A stretch of 37,483 nt of DNA from a virus. The translations under genes and the position numbers were made by a program. The stretch is taken from positions 1 through 37,483 of the IMG/VR virus record IMGVR_UViG_3300042914_001235, one strand, 5' to 3'. Of the stretch, positions 19,407-28,877 are shown one piece after another. Position 1 is the first letter of the stretch. Each line of letters begins with the position of its first letter. Below the pieces are notes generated by a model. The model saw only the letters and a program-made list of their open reading frames with translations. It was not told the origin of the DNA and ran no database searches.

Positions 19407-21382
19407 TGCCTGCTGGTCGTTCGGGGAGGCGGCAAATCCCGCCACAAGACGTAGCCCGCTACTGGCAATCCAGAGCAGCAGGCATGTCCATACAAGATGC
19501 CGCCAAAATTGCTGGTATCCACCCCAACACCGCGTCAGGGTGGGAAGCAAAACGACGTAAAGCGACCGCCGAAATCCAGTTAGCGGAGGTGGAGGTCGGT
19601 CAGGTTCGCAAGAAGCAGGGTGGTGTGCAGGCGGAGCAGTGGAAACATGCGATGGACGTCGCAGATTTGCCTCCTGTTATCCCCTATGAGCGTCTTAGCC
19701 CCGAGGCGCAAAGGGGTTGGGATGATTTTGATTACTTCCGCCGACGCTATTTGGGGCGTGTTCCTAGCCCGTGGCAGGTAGATGCCGCATACAAGATTGT
19801 AAAAATGTTGGAATCGCCAGAGAAAGAGTTCATTCTCATCAACTGTCCCCCTGGAGCAGGCAAATCGACACTGTTTCACGATTTCGCGTGTTGGATGATT
19901 GTAAGGAATCGTAAGATTCGTGTGCTTATCGGTTCGGCTACGCAAACGTTGGCGAAGATGTATAGCCGTCGTATTCGTGAGACGTTGGAACGTCCGTTTC
20001 CTTTGCATCCTGACCCGATTCTTGTGGAGAAAGGGTTGGCTATCAACGCCGAAGGCTGCCTCTCTATCGACTATGGGCGTTTCAAACCGTCATCGAGCGG
20101 TGCGTTGTGGCGTGCTGAGGAGTTCATCGTTGAACAAGAAGACTTGTCGGGTTTGGATAACAAGGAACCTACGGTGTCGTCGTATGGTATTGACTCAGAG
20201 TTCATCGGTCATCGCGCCGACCTCTGTTTGTTCGACGACGTGGCAACCCCAGAGAACGCCAAAGAGTCCGTTGCCCGCGACAAACTTTTGGAACGGTGGG
20301 ATACCGTCGCTGAGGCACGCGTCGACCCAGGTGGCTTGCTCGCTGTCATCGGACAGCGGTTGGGGCCAGGTGACCTCTACGCCCACTGTCTCGCCAAAGT
20401 GACTTACGAGGAGGACCCTGACGCGTACGACGGGTCCGACGTCACCGACGTTTCCGACGTCCAAGAACCAGAAAAAAAATCCAAGTACACCCACTTTATT
20501 TACAAGGCTTACTACGAAGAATTGGATACGGGCAGAGAATCTAAGAAAACTACTGCACCACCCTGGCCCAACGGACCACTCCTCGACCCGTACAGGTTGT
20601 CGTGGAAAGACCTCTCGTACCTGAAACACTCGACGCCTGCCAAGTTCCAAGTCATCTACCAACAAGAAGACATGGCACAAGGAAACTATCTGATTGAACG
20701 TGTCTGGGCTACAGGCGGCATGGGACCCGACGGTGTGCTGTACCCAGGGTGTATCGACAACGACCGCAGACCTGGATACATCCCATCCAACCTGGAACCC
20801 CCAATCATTTCGGTTGCATCCGTAGACCCCAGCCCAACAAACTTTTGGGCTATCCAATGGTGGCTCTACCAACCCAAAACCAATCTGCGTTATTTGATTG
20901 ACTGCGAACGAACCAAATTGACTGCTGAGGAACTACTTGGTTTTGATACCTCTAGCCGAGAGTACGGCGGAATAATGGAGATTTGGCAAAACAGGTCGTT
21001 CGATATGGGCTACCCCATCAGCCACTGGATAGTTGAAGTCAACGCCGCCCAACGCTTCCTGTTGGCTCACGACTTCGTTCGCAAATGGCAAGCCCTTCAC
21101 GGGGTCAACGTCATCCCTCATACAACCTCCAGAAACAAACTAGACGAAAACCTTGGTGTTGAAGCACTCCTCCCCAACCTGTTCCGCACAGGCCAGATAC
21201 GGATGCCAACCATGAGAGAAAACTGGAAGACTCTCGCCTTCGTAGAAGAACTCGCATCATGGACACCGAACAAAAAGAACGGCACCGACTTGGTGATGGC
21301 GGCGTGGTTTGCGATGCTGCACCTGCCAGAACTGGGTCCAGTGAAGGCTCCGCCGCGCCTATGGCGCCCATCGTGGATATGA
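19406..21382 (+). CDS. terL: large terminase with N-terminal helix-turn-helix
   Basis: 658 residues. Residues about 26-48 (AAGMSIQDAAKIAGIHPNTA) form a helix-turn-helix of the kind normally carried by the small terminase, followed by a charged linker. The ATPase has Walker A CPPGAGKST near residue 150 and Walker B DLCLFDDVA near 275, with the usual GSATQ motif between. The nuclease half has SVASVDPSPTNFWAI (metal-binding Asp), later DKLDEN-like and the final GTDLVMAAWFAML with Asp. It cuts and pumps the phage DNA into the prohead through the portal encoded next. No separate small terminase is seen in the window. It overlaps the gene before it by one base. Confidence 0.92.
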   Translation: MPAGRSGRRQIPPQDVARYWQSRAAGMSIQDAAKIAGIHPNTASGWEAKRRKATAEIQLAEVEVGQVRKKQGGVQAEQWKHAMDVADLPPVIPYERLSPEAQRGWDDFDYFRRRYLGRVPSPWQVDAAYKIVKMLESPEKEFILINCPPGAGKSTLFHDFACWMIVRNRKIRVLIGSATQTLAKMYSRRIRETLERPFPLHPDPILVEKGLAINAEGCLSIDYGRFKPSSSGALWRAEEFIVEQEDLSGLDNKEPTVSSYGIDSEFIGHRADLCLFDDVATPENAKESVARDKLLERWDTVAEARVDPGGLLAVIGQRLGPGDLYAHCLAKVTYEEDPDAYDGSDVTDVSDVQEPEKKSKYTHFIYKAYYEELDTGRESKKTTAPPWPNGPLLDPYRLSWKDLSYLKHSTPAKFQVIYQQEDMAQGNYLIERVWATGGMGPDGVLYPGCIDNDRRPGYIPSNLEPPIISVASVDPSPTNFWAIQWWLYQPKTNLRYLIDCERTKLTAEELLGFDTSSREYGGIMEIWQNRSFDMGYPISHWIVEVNAAQRFLLAHDFVRKWQALHGVNVIPHTTSRNKLDENLGVEALLPNLFRTGQIRMPTMRENWKTLAFVEELASWTPNKKNGTDLVMAAWFAMLHLPELGPVKAPPRLWRPSWI

Positions 21383-21403
21383 TTTGCTATCGTATTGGAG
21401 ACT

Positions 21404-23158
21404 GTGCGCTCACTAGACGAAATCGTTGAACTTTACCACCAGCGCCGACTCGCTGCTGGCCCCGTGCATGAGCAGATGCGTCGCGTCCGCGACCTCGCCA
21501 ACGGCGACGTCGTAGTACCACTCAACGAGTTAGACCGCAACGCCAAAACCAACGTAGCCAACCTGCTCGTACAAGGGTTGGAGCAGATGTCGATGCGCGT
21601 GTCGTCGACAATGCCAAACCCATATTTCCCTCCTGTGAAGGAAGGGTCCGAGAACGCCAAGAAGTATGCGCGTATGCGCAAGAAAGCGATGCTCGGTTTC
21701 TGGGATGAGAACCGTATGCAAATGAAGTTGCGTCGCCGCGCACGTCACCTTCTCGCGTATTCGTCATCGCCAGTGTTTTTGAAGCCCGACTTTGCGACGT
21801 TGACTCCAAAGTGGCAGGTTCGCAATCCGTTGGACACGTTCGCTGCACCAATGGACGATGACGATGTGGTTCCAGAGAACTGCATCTTCACGTCACGTGT
21901 CACCGCCTCATGGCTGTTGAAGAACTACGGAGAGTTGGTTTCTAACCAGTTGCGTTTCGGTCGCGTTGATTCCGACTCACGCTATACCCTCCTTGAGTAT
22001 GTGTGTGATGATTCGATGCAACTCATCGTGTTGGGTGCAGAAGATAATCCTGAGTTGTCTGCGTCTGAACGTGCAGGGTTGCAAGCAATCTTGTTGGAGG
22101 CTATTCCGAATCGCACAGGTATGCCGCTTGCTGTTGTCCCTCAACGAATCACCCTTGATAAACCGCGAGGACAATTCGACGGTGTGCTCGGCATGTACTA
22201 CACGCGTGCACGTTTGCAGGCGTTGACCGAAATTGCTATCGAGCGCGGCATCTTTCCCGAGGAGTATTTGATTGCTCGTCCTGGTGAGAATCCTGAAATC
22301 TTGCAGATGGCTGACGGCAAGTCAGGCATCTTGGGTGTTGTCAAAGGTGGCGACATCCAGCAGTTGCAACTAAATCCTGGTTACAAAACCGACACAGCCC
22401 TCGACCGTTTGGAGCGCCAAGAACGTCTTGAAGGCGCGATACCCGCCGAGTTCGGCGGAGAGTCCGCAACCAATATCCGAACTGGTCGCCGCGGCGAAGC
22501 CGTTCTTTCTGCGACCGTGGATTACCGTGTACAAGAAGCACAAGAAATCTTTGCCAACTCGTTACTCCACGAGGATAAAATCGCAATCGCATTAGAGAAA
22601 TCCTATTGGGGTTCTCAACCTAAGACGTTCTTCATGTCTGGTCGTATGACACAGGGACAGGAAACGTACACGCCGATGAAGGTGTGGCAGACCGACTACC
22701 ACTTCGTTTCATATTCGGCTGCTGGCACCGACGTCAACAACCTGATTATCGGCTTGGGTCAACGTCTGGGTACTGGTCTAATGTCGAAAGAGTCGGCTCG
22801 TGAGGCTGACCCGCTGATTTCGGACCCCGACTTTGAGCATGACCGCATCATCGCAGAAGGCGTCGAAGACGCCCTGCTCGCATCTATCCAGCAGCAGGCA
22901 GCCAACCCGCAAGGCCCATACCAGCCAGAGGACCTCGCCTATTTGACTCGTCTTGTTGTGGAGCAGGATGTTCCGTTGTTTGAGGCTGTGGCGAAAACTG
23001 ATGAGCGTGCCCGTCAACGTCAAGCCGAAGCAATGCCGCAGGGTTCCCCTGAGACGATGCCAGGGTTAGCGATGCCAGGTATGGGTGCTGAGGCACCTGT
23101 GGCTGGTCCTGCTGGCGCACCGCCGTTAGATGCTCTACTCGCACAACTCGGGGGATAA
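21404..23158 (+). CDS. portal protein
   Basis: 584 residues from GTG 21404 with GGAG just ahead; TTG 21395 is the alternative. The first 180 residues have the portal layout: a helical start (LDEIVELYHQRRLAAGP), TNVANLLVQGLEQMSMRVSS, and the WQVRNPLDTFAAPMDDDD segment. A long middle has DTALDRLERQERLEGAIPAEFGG. The end is Gln/Pro/Gly-rich and flexible. It directly follows the terminase and precedes small and large virion genes, as expected for the ring through which DNA enters and leaves the capsid. Confidence 0.85.
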   Translation: MRSLDEIVELYHQRRLAAGPVHEQMRRVRDLANGDVVVPLNELDRNAKTNVANLLVQGLEQMSMRVSSTMPNPYFPPVKEGSENAKKYARMRKKAMLGFWDENRMQMKLRRRARHLLAYSSSPVFLKPDFATLTPKWQVRNPLDTFAAPMDDDDVVPENCIFTSRVTASWLLKNYGELVSNQLRFGRVDSDSRYTLLEYVCDDSMQLIVLGAEDNPELSASERAGLQAILLEAIPNRTGMPLAVVPQRITLDKPRGQFDGVLGMYYTRARLQALTEIAIERGIFPEEYLIARPGENPEILQMADGKSGILGVVKGGDIQQLQLNPGYKTDTALDRLERQERLEGAIPAEFGGESATNIRTGRRGEAVLSATVDYRVQEAQEIFANSLLHEDKIAIALEKSYWGSQPKTFFMSGRMTQGQETYTPMKVWQTDYHFVSYSAAGTDVNNLIIGLGQRLGTGLMSKESAREADPLISDPDFEHDRIIAEGVEDALLASIQQQAANPQGPYQPEDLAYLTRLVVEQDVPLFEAVAKTDERARQRQAEAMPQGSPETMPGLAMPGMGAEAPVAGPAGAPPLDALLAQLGG

Positions 23159-23509
23159 ATGGTTCAGCCACAGTTCAAAGGTCAAACATACGGTGAGGGT
23201 GCCGCACAGGAACGTCGCGTTCAAGCGATGCCAACTGGTTCAGCACCAACTCAGCAGCGTGCACAACAGGCGGCTCGTCGCGTATCACCTAACGCGCCTG
23301 GTTCCTTACTTGCTCCAACCGCACGCCCCAACGAGCCGATTACCGCTGGCGCACCATTCGGCGCAGGACCAAGCCCCGCTGCTGCTGGCATCCCAATTCC
23401 GCCGCCAAATGTCGACAACACCATCGAAGAACTGAAGGCGATTTACCAGATGTTCCCGAACGACGACTTGGCTGACCTTCTGGACTCCGTGCTACGTGAA
23501 GGATACTGA
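23159..23509 (+). CDS. small Pro/Ala-rich virion-associated protein
   Basis: 116 residues, ATG directly after the portal stop. Residues 1-75 are low-complexity (Gln, Ala, Pro, Gly). The last 30 (NTIEELKAIYQMFPNDDLAD) form helices with a short acidic end. It is likely a small linker between portal and the internal proteins, or a chaperone. No family is recognised. Confidence 0.5.
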   Translation: MVQPQFKGQTYGEGAAQERRVQAMPTGSAPTQQRAQQAARRVSPNAPGSLLAPTARPNEPITAGAPFGAGPSPAAAGIPIPPPNVDNTIEELKAIYQMFPNDDLADLLDSVLREGY

Positions 23510-26500
23510 TGTCGGCGACACGGTTCCCGAACGCGCCCGATGAGAACGAACTTCTCCAACAGGCATCTGATTCACTCAAGAACAACGAGCAACTAAAAAA
23601 CAAAGTCGACCCTACGGTTGCTGCACGCATCGGTGAGATTTATCGTGCAAATCCGTGGATGAAACCAGGCGAGATTCTTGCCCTTGCCAAAGCGGGCGCT
23701 TCTCAACAAGTTGTCGACAAAGCATCAGAACTTTCCGCAACCGCGACACAAACGCGACTCGACCCCGACAACCAGAAAAAGAATTGGTTCCAACGCAATG
23801 TCTCCGACAAAATCAAAGCGACGAGCCGATGGACGTTCGCCGCACTAAACCTCGCACCAGAGTTGACGCAGAACATCGCATCACAAGCCTTCTCGAAGAA
23901 CGACCCAGATGGTTTCGATGGATGGTTCAAATCAACGACGCTCGGTTCGCTGATTGACGACCCGAACAATGCTGGCGAAGGATACTTTGCGAGTGGCGCC
24001 GTCGCAGAGAAACAAGCGGAGCGTGCCCGCCGTGTCCGCGGCACCATCAACGGCAGCGCGTGGACGGTCGGACGAGGAGCCGCGGACCTCGTGTTCGTTC
24101 CAGGTTCCCGCGAATACAACTTTCTCTCAGGCTTCATCGACGCCGCAGTCAACATCTACTCGGACCCAACCATGTACGCAGGACAAGCCCTGCAGGCTGC
24201 CCGTGCTGGCGGCGACGTCAGCAAAGCAATACGCGGAACAAAGACCGCAACTGGCGTACTCGCCGAAGGTCTAACGAAAGCGGGCCTTGTTGAGAGCGCA
24301 GTCATGCCGACCATCAAAGGCGCGGAAGAAATATCGGCGTTCGCACGCGCAGCAGAACGCGGAATCGCGGGCCTGACCGACGCAGAAAAAATGTCGTTTG
24401 AATCCTCCAAGTTCTATAACTTCTTCAACAACGACTCCCGCGCACGACGCCTCGTCGGCGACCTCGTCAACAACGACGATGCGTTCGACATCCTTTCCCG
24501 AGTCTTCAAATACAAGATTGACCCCGAATACGCGGGACGTCTTGCTGAAGCCAAGACAACCGACCAAATCGTTGGCATCATCGGCGAAGCAACCGACCGA
24601 GTCAACTCAACCGTTGCAGGACTCATCCCAGAAGACATCCGAAGAATCCCAGGCGCAACACGCGCAGAATGGGTCAAGGAACGCATCCCGCTGTACAACA
24701 ATCTGCGCAACAGTCGACTCCTCACCAAAGTCCCTGACTCGGTAATCATCTGGGGTTCTAGCCAAGACCGCACTAATGCTGTTCGCGCAATCGCCAACTA
24801 TCTCGATACAGCGAACGTCAAGACCTCTAGCGAAAAAGGTCGCGCCGTCATGCGCGAAGTTATGGACATCGCACGCCAACCAGGCAAAGTAGATACCAAC
24901 AGAATCCAAGACCTCTACAACGGAATTATCGAAGAACAAATGGTCCAAGAGTTCGGCGATGTCAACGGCAGAAAGTTCGCCAAGTCCCTGTCTGACCGCA
25001 TCAAAGAGCGCACCGACGAAACACGCAAGTACTTTGTTGATGCCGCTGGCGACATGTTCGACGGCAACTTCATCAAGACTCTCATCGACTCAGGTTTGGC
25101 CGACATCCCAGAGGGCGTAGACCCAGCACAACTTGACAAATGGGTTATGAGCGGTCCAGCGTCGCTTATCGAACTTATGGACAACGTCCAGATTCTTCCC
25201 GACCCTCGCCAGTTGCGTCGACTAACGGGCAATCCATTCGTTCGCCGCATCGTCTCCAATCCCGAGGGCGACCCGCGTGGCGCAATCGCCATCACCGAAT
25301 GGTTGCAAAACGACATCTGGAAACCGCTCACCCTTGCCACTGGCGGATACATCATGCGCAACCTGTTTGAAGGGCAGGTGCGTCTTGCGACCGTAGGCAA
25401 GGCATCGTTCTTCCGTCACCCGTGGGAGTACATCCAATGGGCGATGAGCGAAAAGGGCGCGACGAACATCTTCGGCAAGAAGTGGGACGAAATCGTCACC
25501 AAGACCGCAAACGAATGGGACGACGTCACCGACGACTGGGCAGAAGTCATGTCCAACGCCGTGCAAGCGAATCTGACTGACCCAGTTGAAGCCATCAAAC
25601 TTGGCGTGAAGACTAAGTCGTTCAAGATTGCCGATAAAGCAGAGGACCCAACGCTTTGGTTCCGCGGACTCATCGAAGAACTTGGACAGGTGAGCACTGA
25701 CAGAATCAGCAACGCGCTCGCCAAGGGTATCCCAGCCGACGAAATCATCGCTTCTCTTCGTAGTTCCGACAACCCGAAAGATGTCGCCGCACTCAAAGCA
25801 TTGACCAACTATTTGAAGAACGGTGTGCCAATCAAGAATAGGGAAACTGGCATCGTCAACTACTTCAAGGTCGAAAATGTCACCGATGCGGTGCTGGCCG
25901 AATGGGTGGACAAACTTGCTGGTTCGCGTCTCGCCATCAAGACTGGCGGCAATGAATACCTCAAGTTCGCACTCGGATACCGCATGGTCCCAAACGGTGC
26001 ACAGACGACCATCGACCCCAACACCATCGACTCAACACTGCACGTCCTTCCAGGCGGCCCAAAGAAACTTGGCAAGGGAAGCCTCATCAACATCCCTGGC
26101 ACTGGAGAAATGGCAATCGTTACCGACGCATCAAACCCATCGCGGTGGGCTGTGCAGGGTGTGTCTGGCAACGACATCTGGAATACCCCCGAAGGTCAGC
26201 GCGAGTTCGCCGACTTCGTTGCATTCTACGTCGACGACCCGTCCAGCAAACTCCCGCAGAAAGTAAAGTATGCGGAACGCAAAGAAGTCACACAGAACCT
26301 GCGCAAATCCGAAGACATCGCCATTCGTGCCAAGAACCGTTTCGTCGACTTCTTCTTCAACAACATCGCAGGCAAGGTGATGAACACGCTTGAACGGTCA
26401 CCTGCCTACCGCCAGGAGTACTACCAGCAAATCGTAAACAACGCAGACTTGCTTTCCAAGAACGAGGCTGGCATCTTGTTGCAACGCATCAAGCAGACCG

Positions 26501-28107
26501 CGACAGCAAACGAAATGTCCATGTACGACGTTGTCGGCGGCAAAGCCAACTGGAAGAAACTCGAAGAGAAACTTGCTACTGGTGGTGGCACTGGCACCAT
26601 GCAACAACTCGACCAATACGCCAGCATCCGCGCAACCAACTTCGTCAAAGACGAACTGTTCAACGCCACCGAACGCAACAACCTTGAAGACATTCTGCGT
26701 ATCGTGATGCCGTTCGGCGTCGCATACCGCGAAGTCCTCCAAACCTACGTCGGTTATCTTGCAGAGAACCCTGCACGCATCCGCCGCGCACAACAGGTCT
26801 ACACGGGTATGCAGAACTTTGACCCCGACCAAGACGGGCGCGGATTCTTCTACAAAGACCCTGTCACTGGCGAGAACATGTTCACATTCCCGTTCAGCGG
26901 CAAACTCAGCAAACTCATCACAGGACAAGAAGCACCATTGGTGGGTCGCGTCAAAGGCCTTTCGATGGGATTCCAGGTGCTCCCAGCGGTAGGACCAGCG
27001 GTCCAAATCGCCGCATCAAAAGTCATCCCCGACACTCCATCAACCGACGCGCTCGTCGAGTTCCTCCTGCCTTACGGCAGGAAAGGAGTTGGTGCTTTCG
27101 TCCCAGGGTACGTCAGCAAAATCAAAGACGCCATTGAAGCAGACCCGAACAAACTGAACACAATCTATGGCAACACGTACGTAGAAACAGTGCAAGCCAT
27201 GTCCGCTTCTGGCCGTTACGACCTGAAAGACGTCAACGAAAAACAGCGACTCTTTGAAGAAGCCAAGCCGCGGGCACAGGCGCTCTCCATCATGCGCGCA
27301 TTGTCACAGTTCCTTGGACCGACCGCAGGCACTACCGAGTTCATTGTCCCGACAAGCGAAGGCGACGTCATGGCATCTGCCCTTGTCGCCCAGTTCCACA
27401 AACTACAGAATGAGAATCCCGACACTGCGGTAGAGACGTTCATCCGACGATTCGGGGATGACGCTCTGCTGTACGTGTCAGGTAAAACGAAGGCGACGGT
27501 TGGTGGCTTGTCGGCGTCGCAAGAGTTTGCCGATTGGCAGCGCGGTAACAAAGACCTGTTCAAGAAATATCCGAAGGTCGCTGCCTATTTCGCGCCTGGT
27601 GGAGACGACTTTTCGTTCTCCGCATGGGAGCGCCAGATTCGCACAGGGCAACGTGTCCGTCTCACGGAAGCACAGATGGTGGACCTCGCGCAGAACCGTA
27701 TCGGTGCCGCAATCTACCGTGACCTCAAGTCCCAAATCGGGCAGTATCCAAACAAGGCGCAACGCGAATGGCTGGCCGAGCAGCGCATTGCCATCAACAA
27801 GGAATACCCAGGATTCCCTGCGGTTGCAGTGTTCACCGTCGGCGAGTTTGACCAGAAAATCAAGCAAATGCAGGATGCGGTAAATGACGAGAAACTGCAG
27901 AAAAACCCTGTTGCTTTGGCGTTGAGCGACTATCTCAAATACCGCGACCAGGCCTATCAACAGGTGTTGGCGGCGGGGAATAAAGACATCAGCGGAAAGA
28001 AGTTCATCGAACTCCGCCAGTGGCTGTACAACATCGGTGAGGCATTGACCGAAGAGACGCCAGACTTCGCCCGCATATGGGACGAACTATCATCTGAGGT
28101 GGACTAA
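23509..28107 (+). CDS. very large internal virion / DNA-ejection-type protein
   Basis: 1,532 residues, the largest gene here (4.6 kb), lying between portal and scaffold. It is helical and charged throughout, with no signal peptide and few hydrophobic stretches, apart from moderately apolar pieces such as FQVLPAVGPAVQIAASKVI and TLATGGYIMRNLF. A long Lys/Asp/Glu-rich N-terminal part is followed by mixed domains. I see no peptidoglycan-hydrolase or protease signature by eye. Very large proteins encoded near the portal and capsid genes of short-tailed phages, for example T7 gp16 or N4-like ejected proteins, are ejected into the cell or form a channel. That role is an inference from size and position. 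It overlaps the small gene before it by one base and is followed by two related-looking internal proteins. Confidence 0.55.
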   Translation: MSATRFPNAPDENELLQQASDSLKNNEQLKNKVDPTVAARIGEIYRANPWMKPGEILALAKAGASQQVVDKASELSATATQTRLDPDNQKKNWFQRNVSDKIKATSRWTFAALNLAPELTQNIASQAFSKNDPDGFDGWFKSTTLGSLIDDPNNAGEGYFASGAVAEKQAERARRVRGTINGSAWTVGRGAADLVFVPGSREYNFLSGFIDAAVNIYSDPTMYAGQALQAARAGGDVSKAIRGTKTATGVLAEGLTKAGLVESAVMPTIKGAEEISAFARAAERGIAGLTDAEKMSFESSKFYNFFNNDSRARRLVGDLVNNDDAFDILSRVFKYKIDPEYAGRLAEAKTTDQIVGIIGEATDRVNSTVAGLIPEDIRRIPGATRAEWVKERIPLYNNLRNSRLLTKVPDSVIIWGSSQDRTNAVRAIANYLDTANVKTSSEKGRAVMREVMDIARQPGKVDTNRIQDLYNGIIEEQMVQEFGDVNGRKFAKSLSDRIKERTDETRKYFVDAAGDMFDGNFIKTLIDSGLADIPEGVDPAQLDKWVMSGPASLIELMDNVQILPDPRQLRRLTGNPFVRRIVSNPEGDPRGAIAITEWLQNDIWKPLTLATGGYIMRNLFEGQVRLATVGKASFFRHPWEYIQWAMSEKGATNIFGKKWDEIVTKTANEWDDVTDDWAEVMSNAVQANLTDPVEAIKLGVKTKSFKIADKAEDPTLWFRGLIEELGQVSTDRISNALAKGIPADEIIASLRSSDNPKDVAALKALTNYLKNGVPIKNRETGIVNYFKVENVTDAVLAEWVDKLAGSRLAIKTGGNEYLKFALGYRMVPNGAQTTIDPNTIDSTLHVLPGGPKKLGKGSLINIPGTGEMAIVTDASNPSRWAVQGVSGNDIWNTPEGQREFADFVAFYVDDPSSKLPQKVKYAERKEVTQNLRKSEDIAIRAKNRFVDFFFNNIAGKVMNTLERSPAYRQEYYQQIVNNADLLSKNEAGILLQRIKQTATANEMSMYDVVGGKANWKKLEEKLATGGGTGTMQQLDQYASIRATNFVKDELFNATERNNLEDILRIVMPFGVAYREVLQTYVGYLAENPARIRRAQQVYTGMQNFDPDQDGRGFFYKDPVTGENMFTFPFSGKLSKLITGQEAPLVGRVKGLSMGFQVLPAVGPAVQIAASKVIPDTPSTDALVEFLLPYGRKGVGAFVPGYVSKIKDAIEADPNKLNTIYGNTYVETVQAMSASGRYDLKDVNEKQRLFEEAKPRAQALSIMRALSQFLGPTAGTTEFIVPTSEGDVMASALVAQFHKLQNENPDTAVETFIRRFGDDALLYVSGKTKATVGGLSASQEFADWQRGNKDLFKKYPKVAAYFAPGGDDFSFSAWERQIRTGQRVRLTEAQMVDLAQNRIGAAIYRDLKSQIGQYPNKAQREWLAEQRIAINKEYPGFPAVAVFTVGEFDQKIKQMQDAVNDEKLQKNPVALALSDYLKYRDQAYQQVLAAGNKDISGKKFIELRQWLYNIGEALTEETPDFARIWDELSSEVD

Positions 28108-28109
28108 AT

Positions 28110-28877
28110 ATGGTGTACGTTCCCCCCACTCCTCCGCCCACTGGAACCGAACAAGGTGGCATGTTCACGCTCCCGACGACTTACTCGTTTGAAAAACGAA
28201 AGGTCGCATCAGGGGCTGAAGCGCTCATTGGCACTGAGCCTGCTTACGACCCGAAGTATTTCACTAAACGCGGCACCAGCCTTTATTACAGCGGGCCAAA
28301 ACTCGTCAACGAAAAAGGCGTAATCGACCGCGATGCGTACGGTGGTTCGTCTGAAAAACTCAACACTGAGGCATACCAGTTCATTGCGTCCATTTCAAAC
28401 GTGGCGGAACGTCGTGCCTTCCTCAACGAACTTTATGACCGCGGACTCTACGGCAGTTCCAAACCATCAGTCTCCATGTTCGACTCACAAGACAGAGAAG
28501 CCGTCGGAATGTACCTGCTCACTATGGACCGTTATGGTGTCACCGCAGGTGCAGGACGCGGTCTGTTCCGCCAAGAATACCCAGGCGGCCAGGTTGGACG
28601 AAAAGTTTCCATCAGGGTCACCGCAAAGGAAGACATTGACAAAGTGGTACGTGAGGAATCATTGCGACTGCTTGGTCGTTCGCTTACCCCGCAAGAGGCA
28701 CGTGAGGCAATACAGTACGTGCAGACACAGCAGGTGCAGCGTGCGTCGGCTGGCATGGATGTCCCACAGTTGACGACGCAAGCGGAGATGGCGGTTCAGC
28801 AAGGGCGCGGCACGGAGGTTGCAGTGCAGGGTGCGGCTCGTATGGCGCAGATTCTTGAAAGGTTGATTGGTCGATAA
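28110..28877 (+). CDS. probable internal virion protein
   Basis: 255 residues. Pro/Gly-rich start (VPPTPPPTGTEQGG), then a helical body with segments such as EDIDKVVREESLRLLGRSLT, PQEAREAIQYVQTQQVQ and a Gln/Ala-rich end. No enzymatic motif is seen. It lies 2 bases after the giant gene, in a row of such helical proteins. Structural or ejected virion protein is the likely role. Confidence 0.55.
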   Translation: MVYVPPTPPPTGTEQGGMFTLPTTYSFEKRKVASGAEALIGTEPAYDPKYFTKRGTSLYYSGPKLVNEKGVIDRDAYGGSSEKLNTEAYQFIASISNVAERRAFLNELYDRGLYGSSKPSVSMFDSQDREAVGMYLLTMDRYGVTAGAGRGLFRQEYPGGQVGRKVSIRVTAKEDIDKVVREESLRLLGRSLTPQEAREAIQYVQTQQVQRASAGMDVPQLTTQAEMAVQQGRGTEVAVQGAARMAQILERLIGR

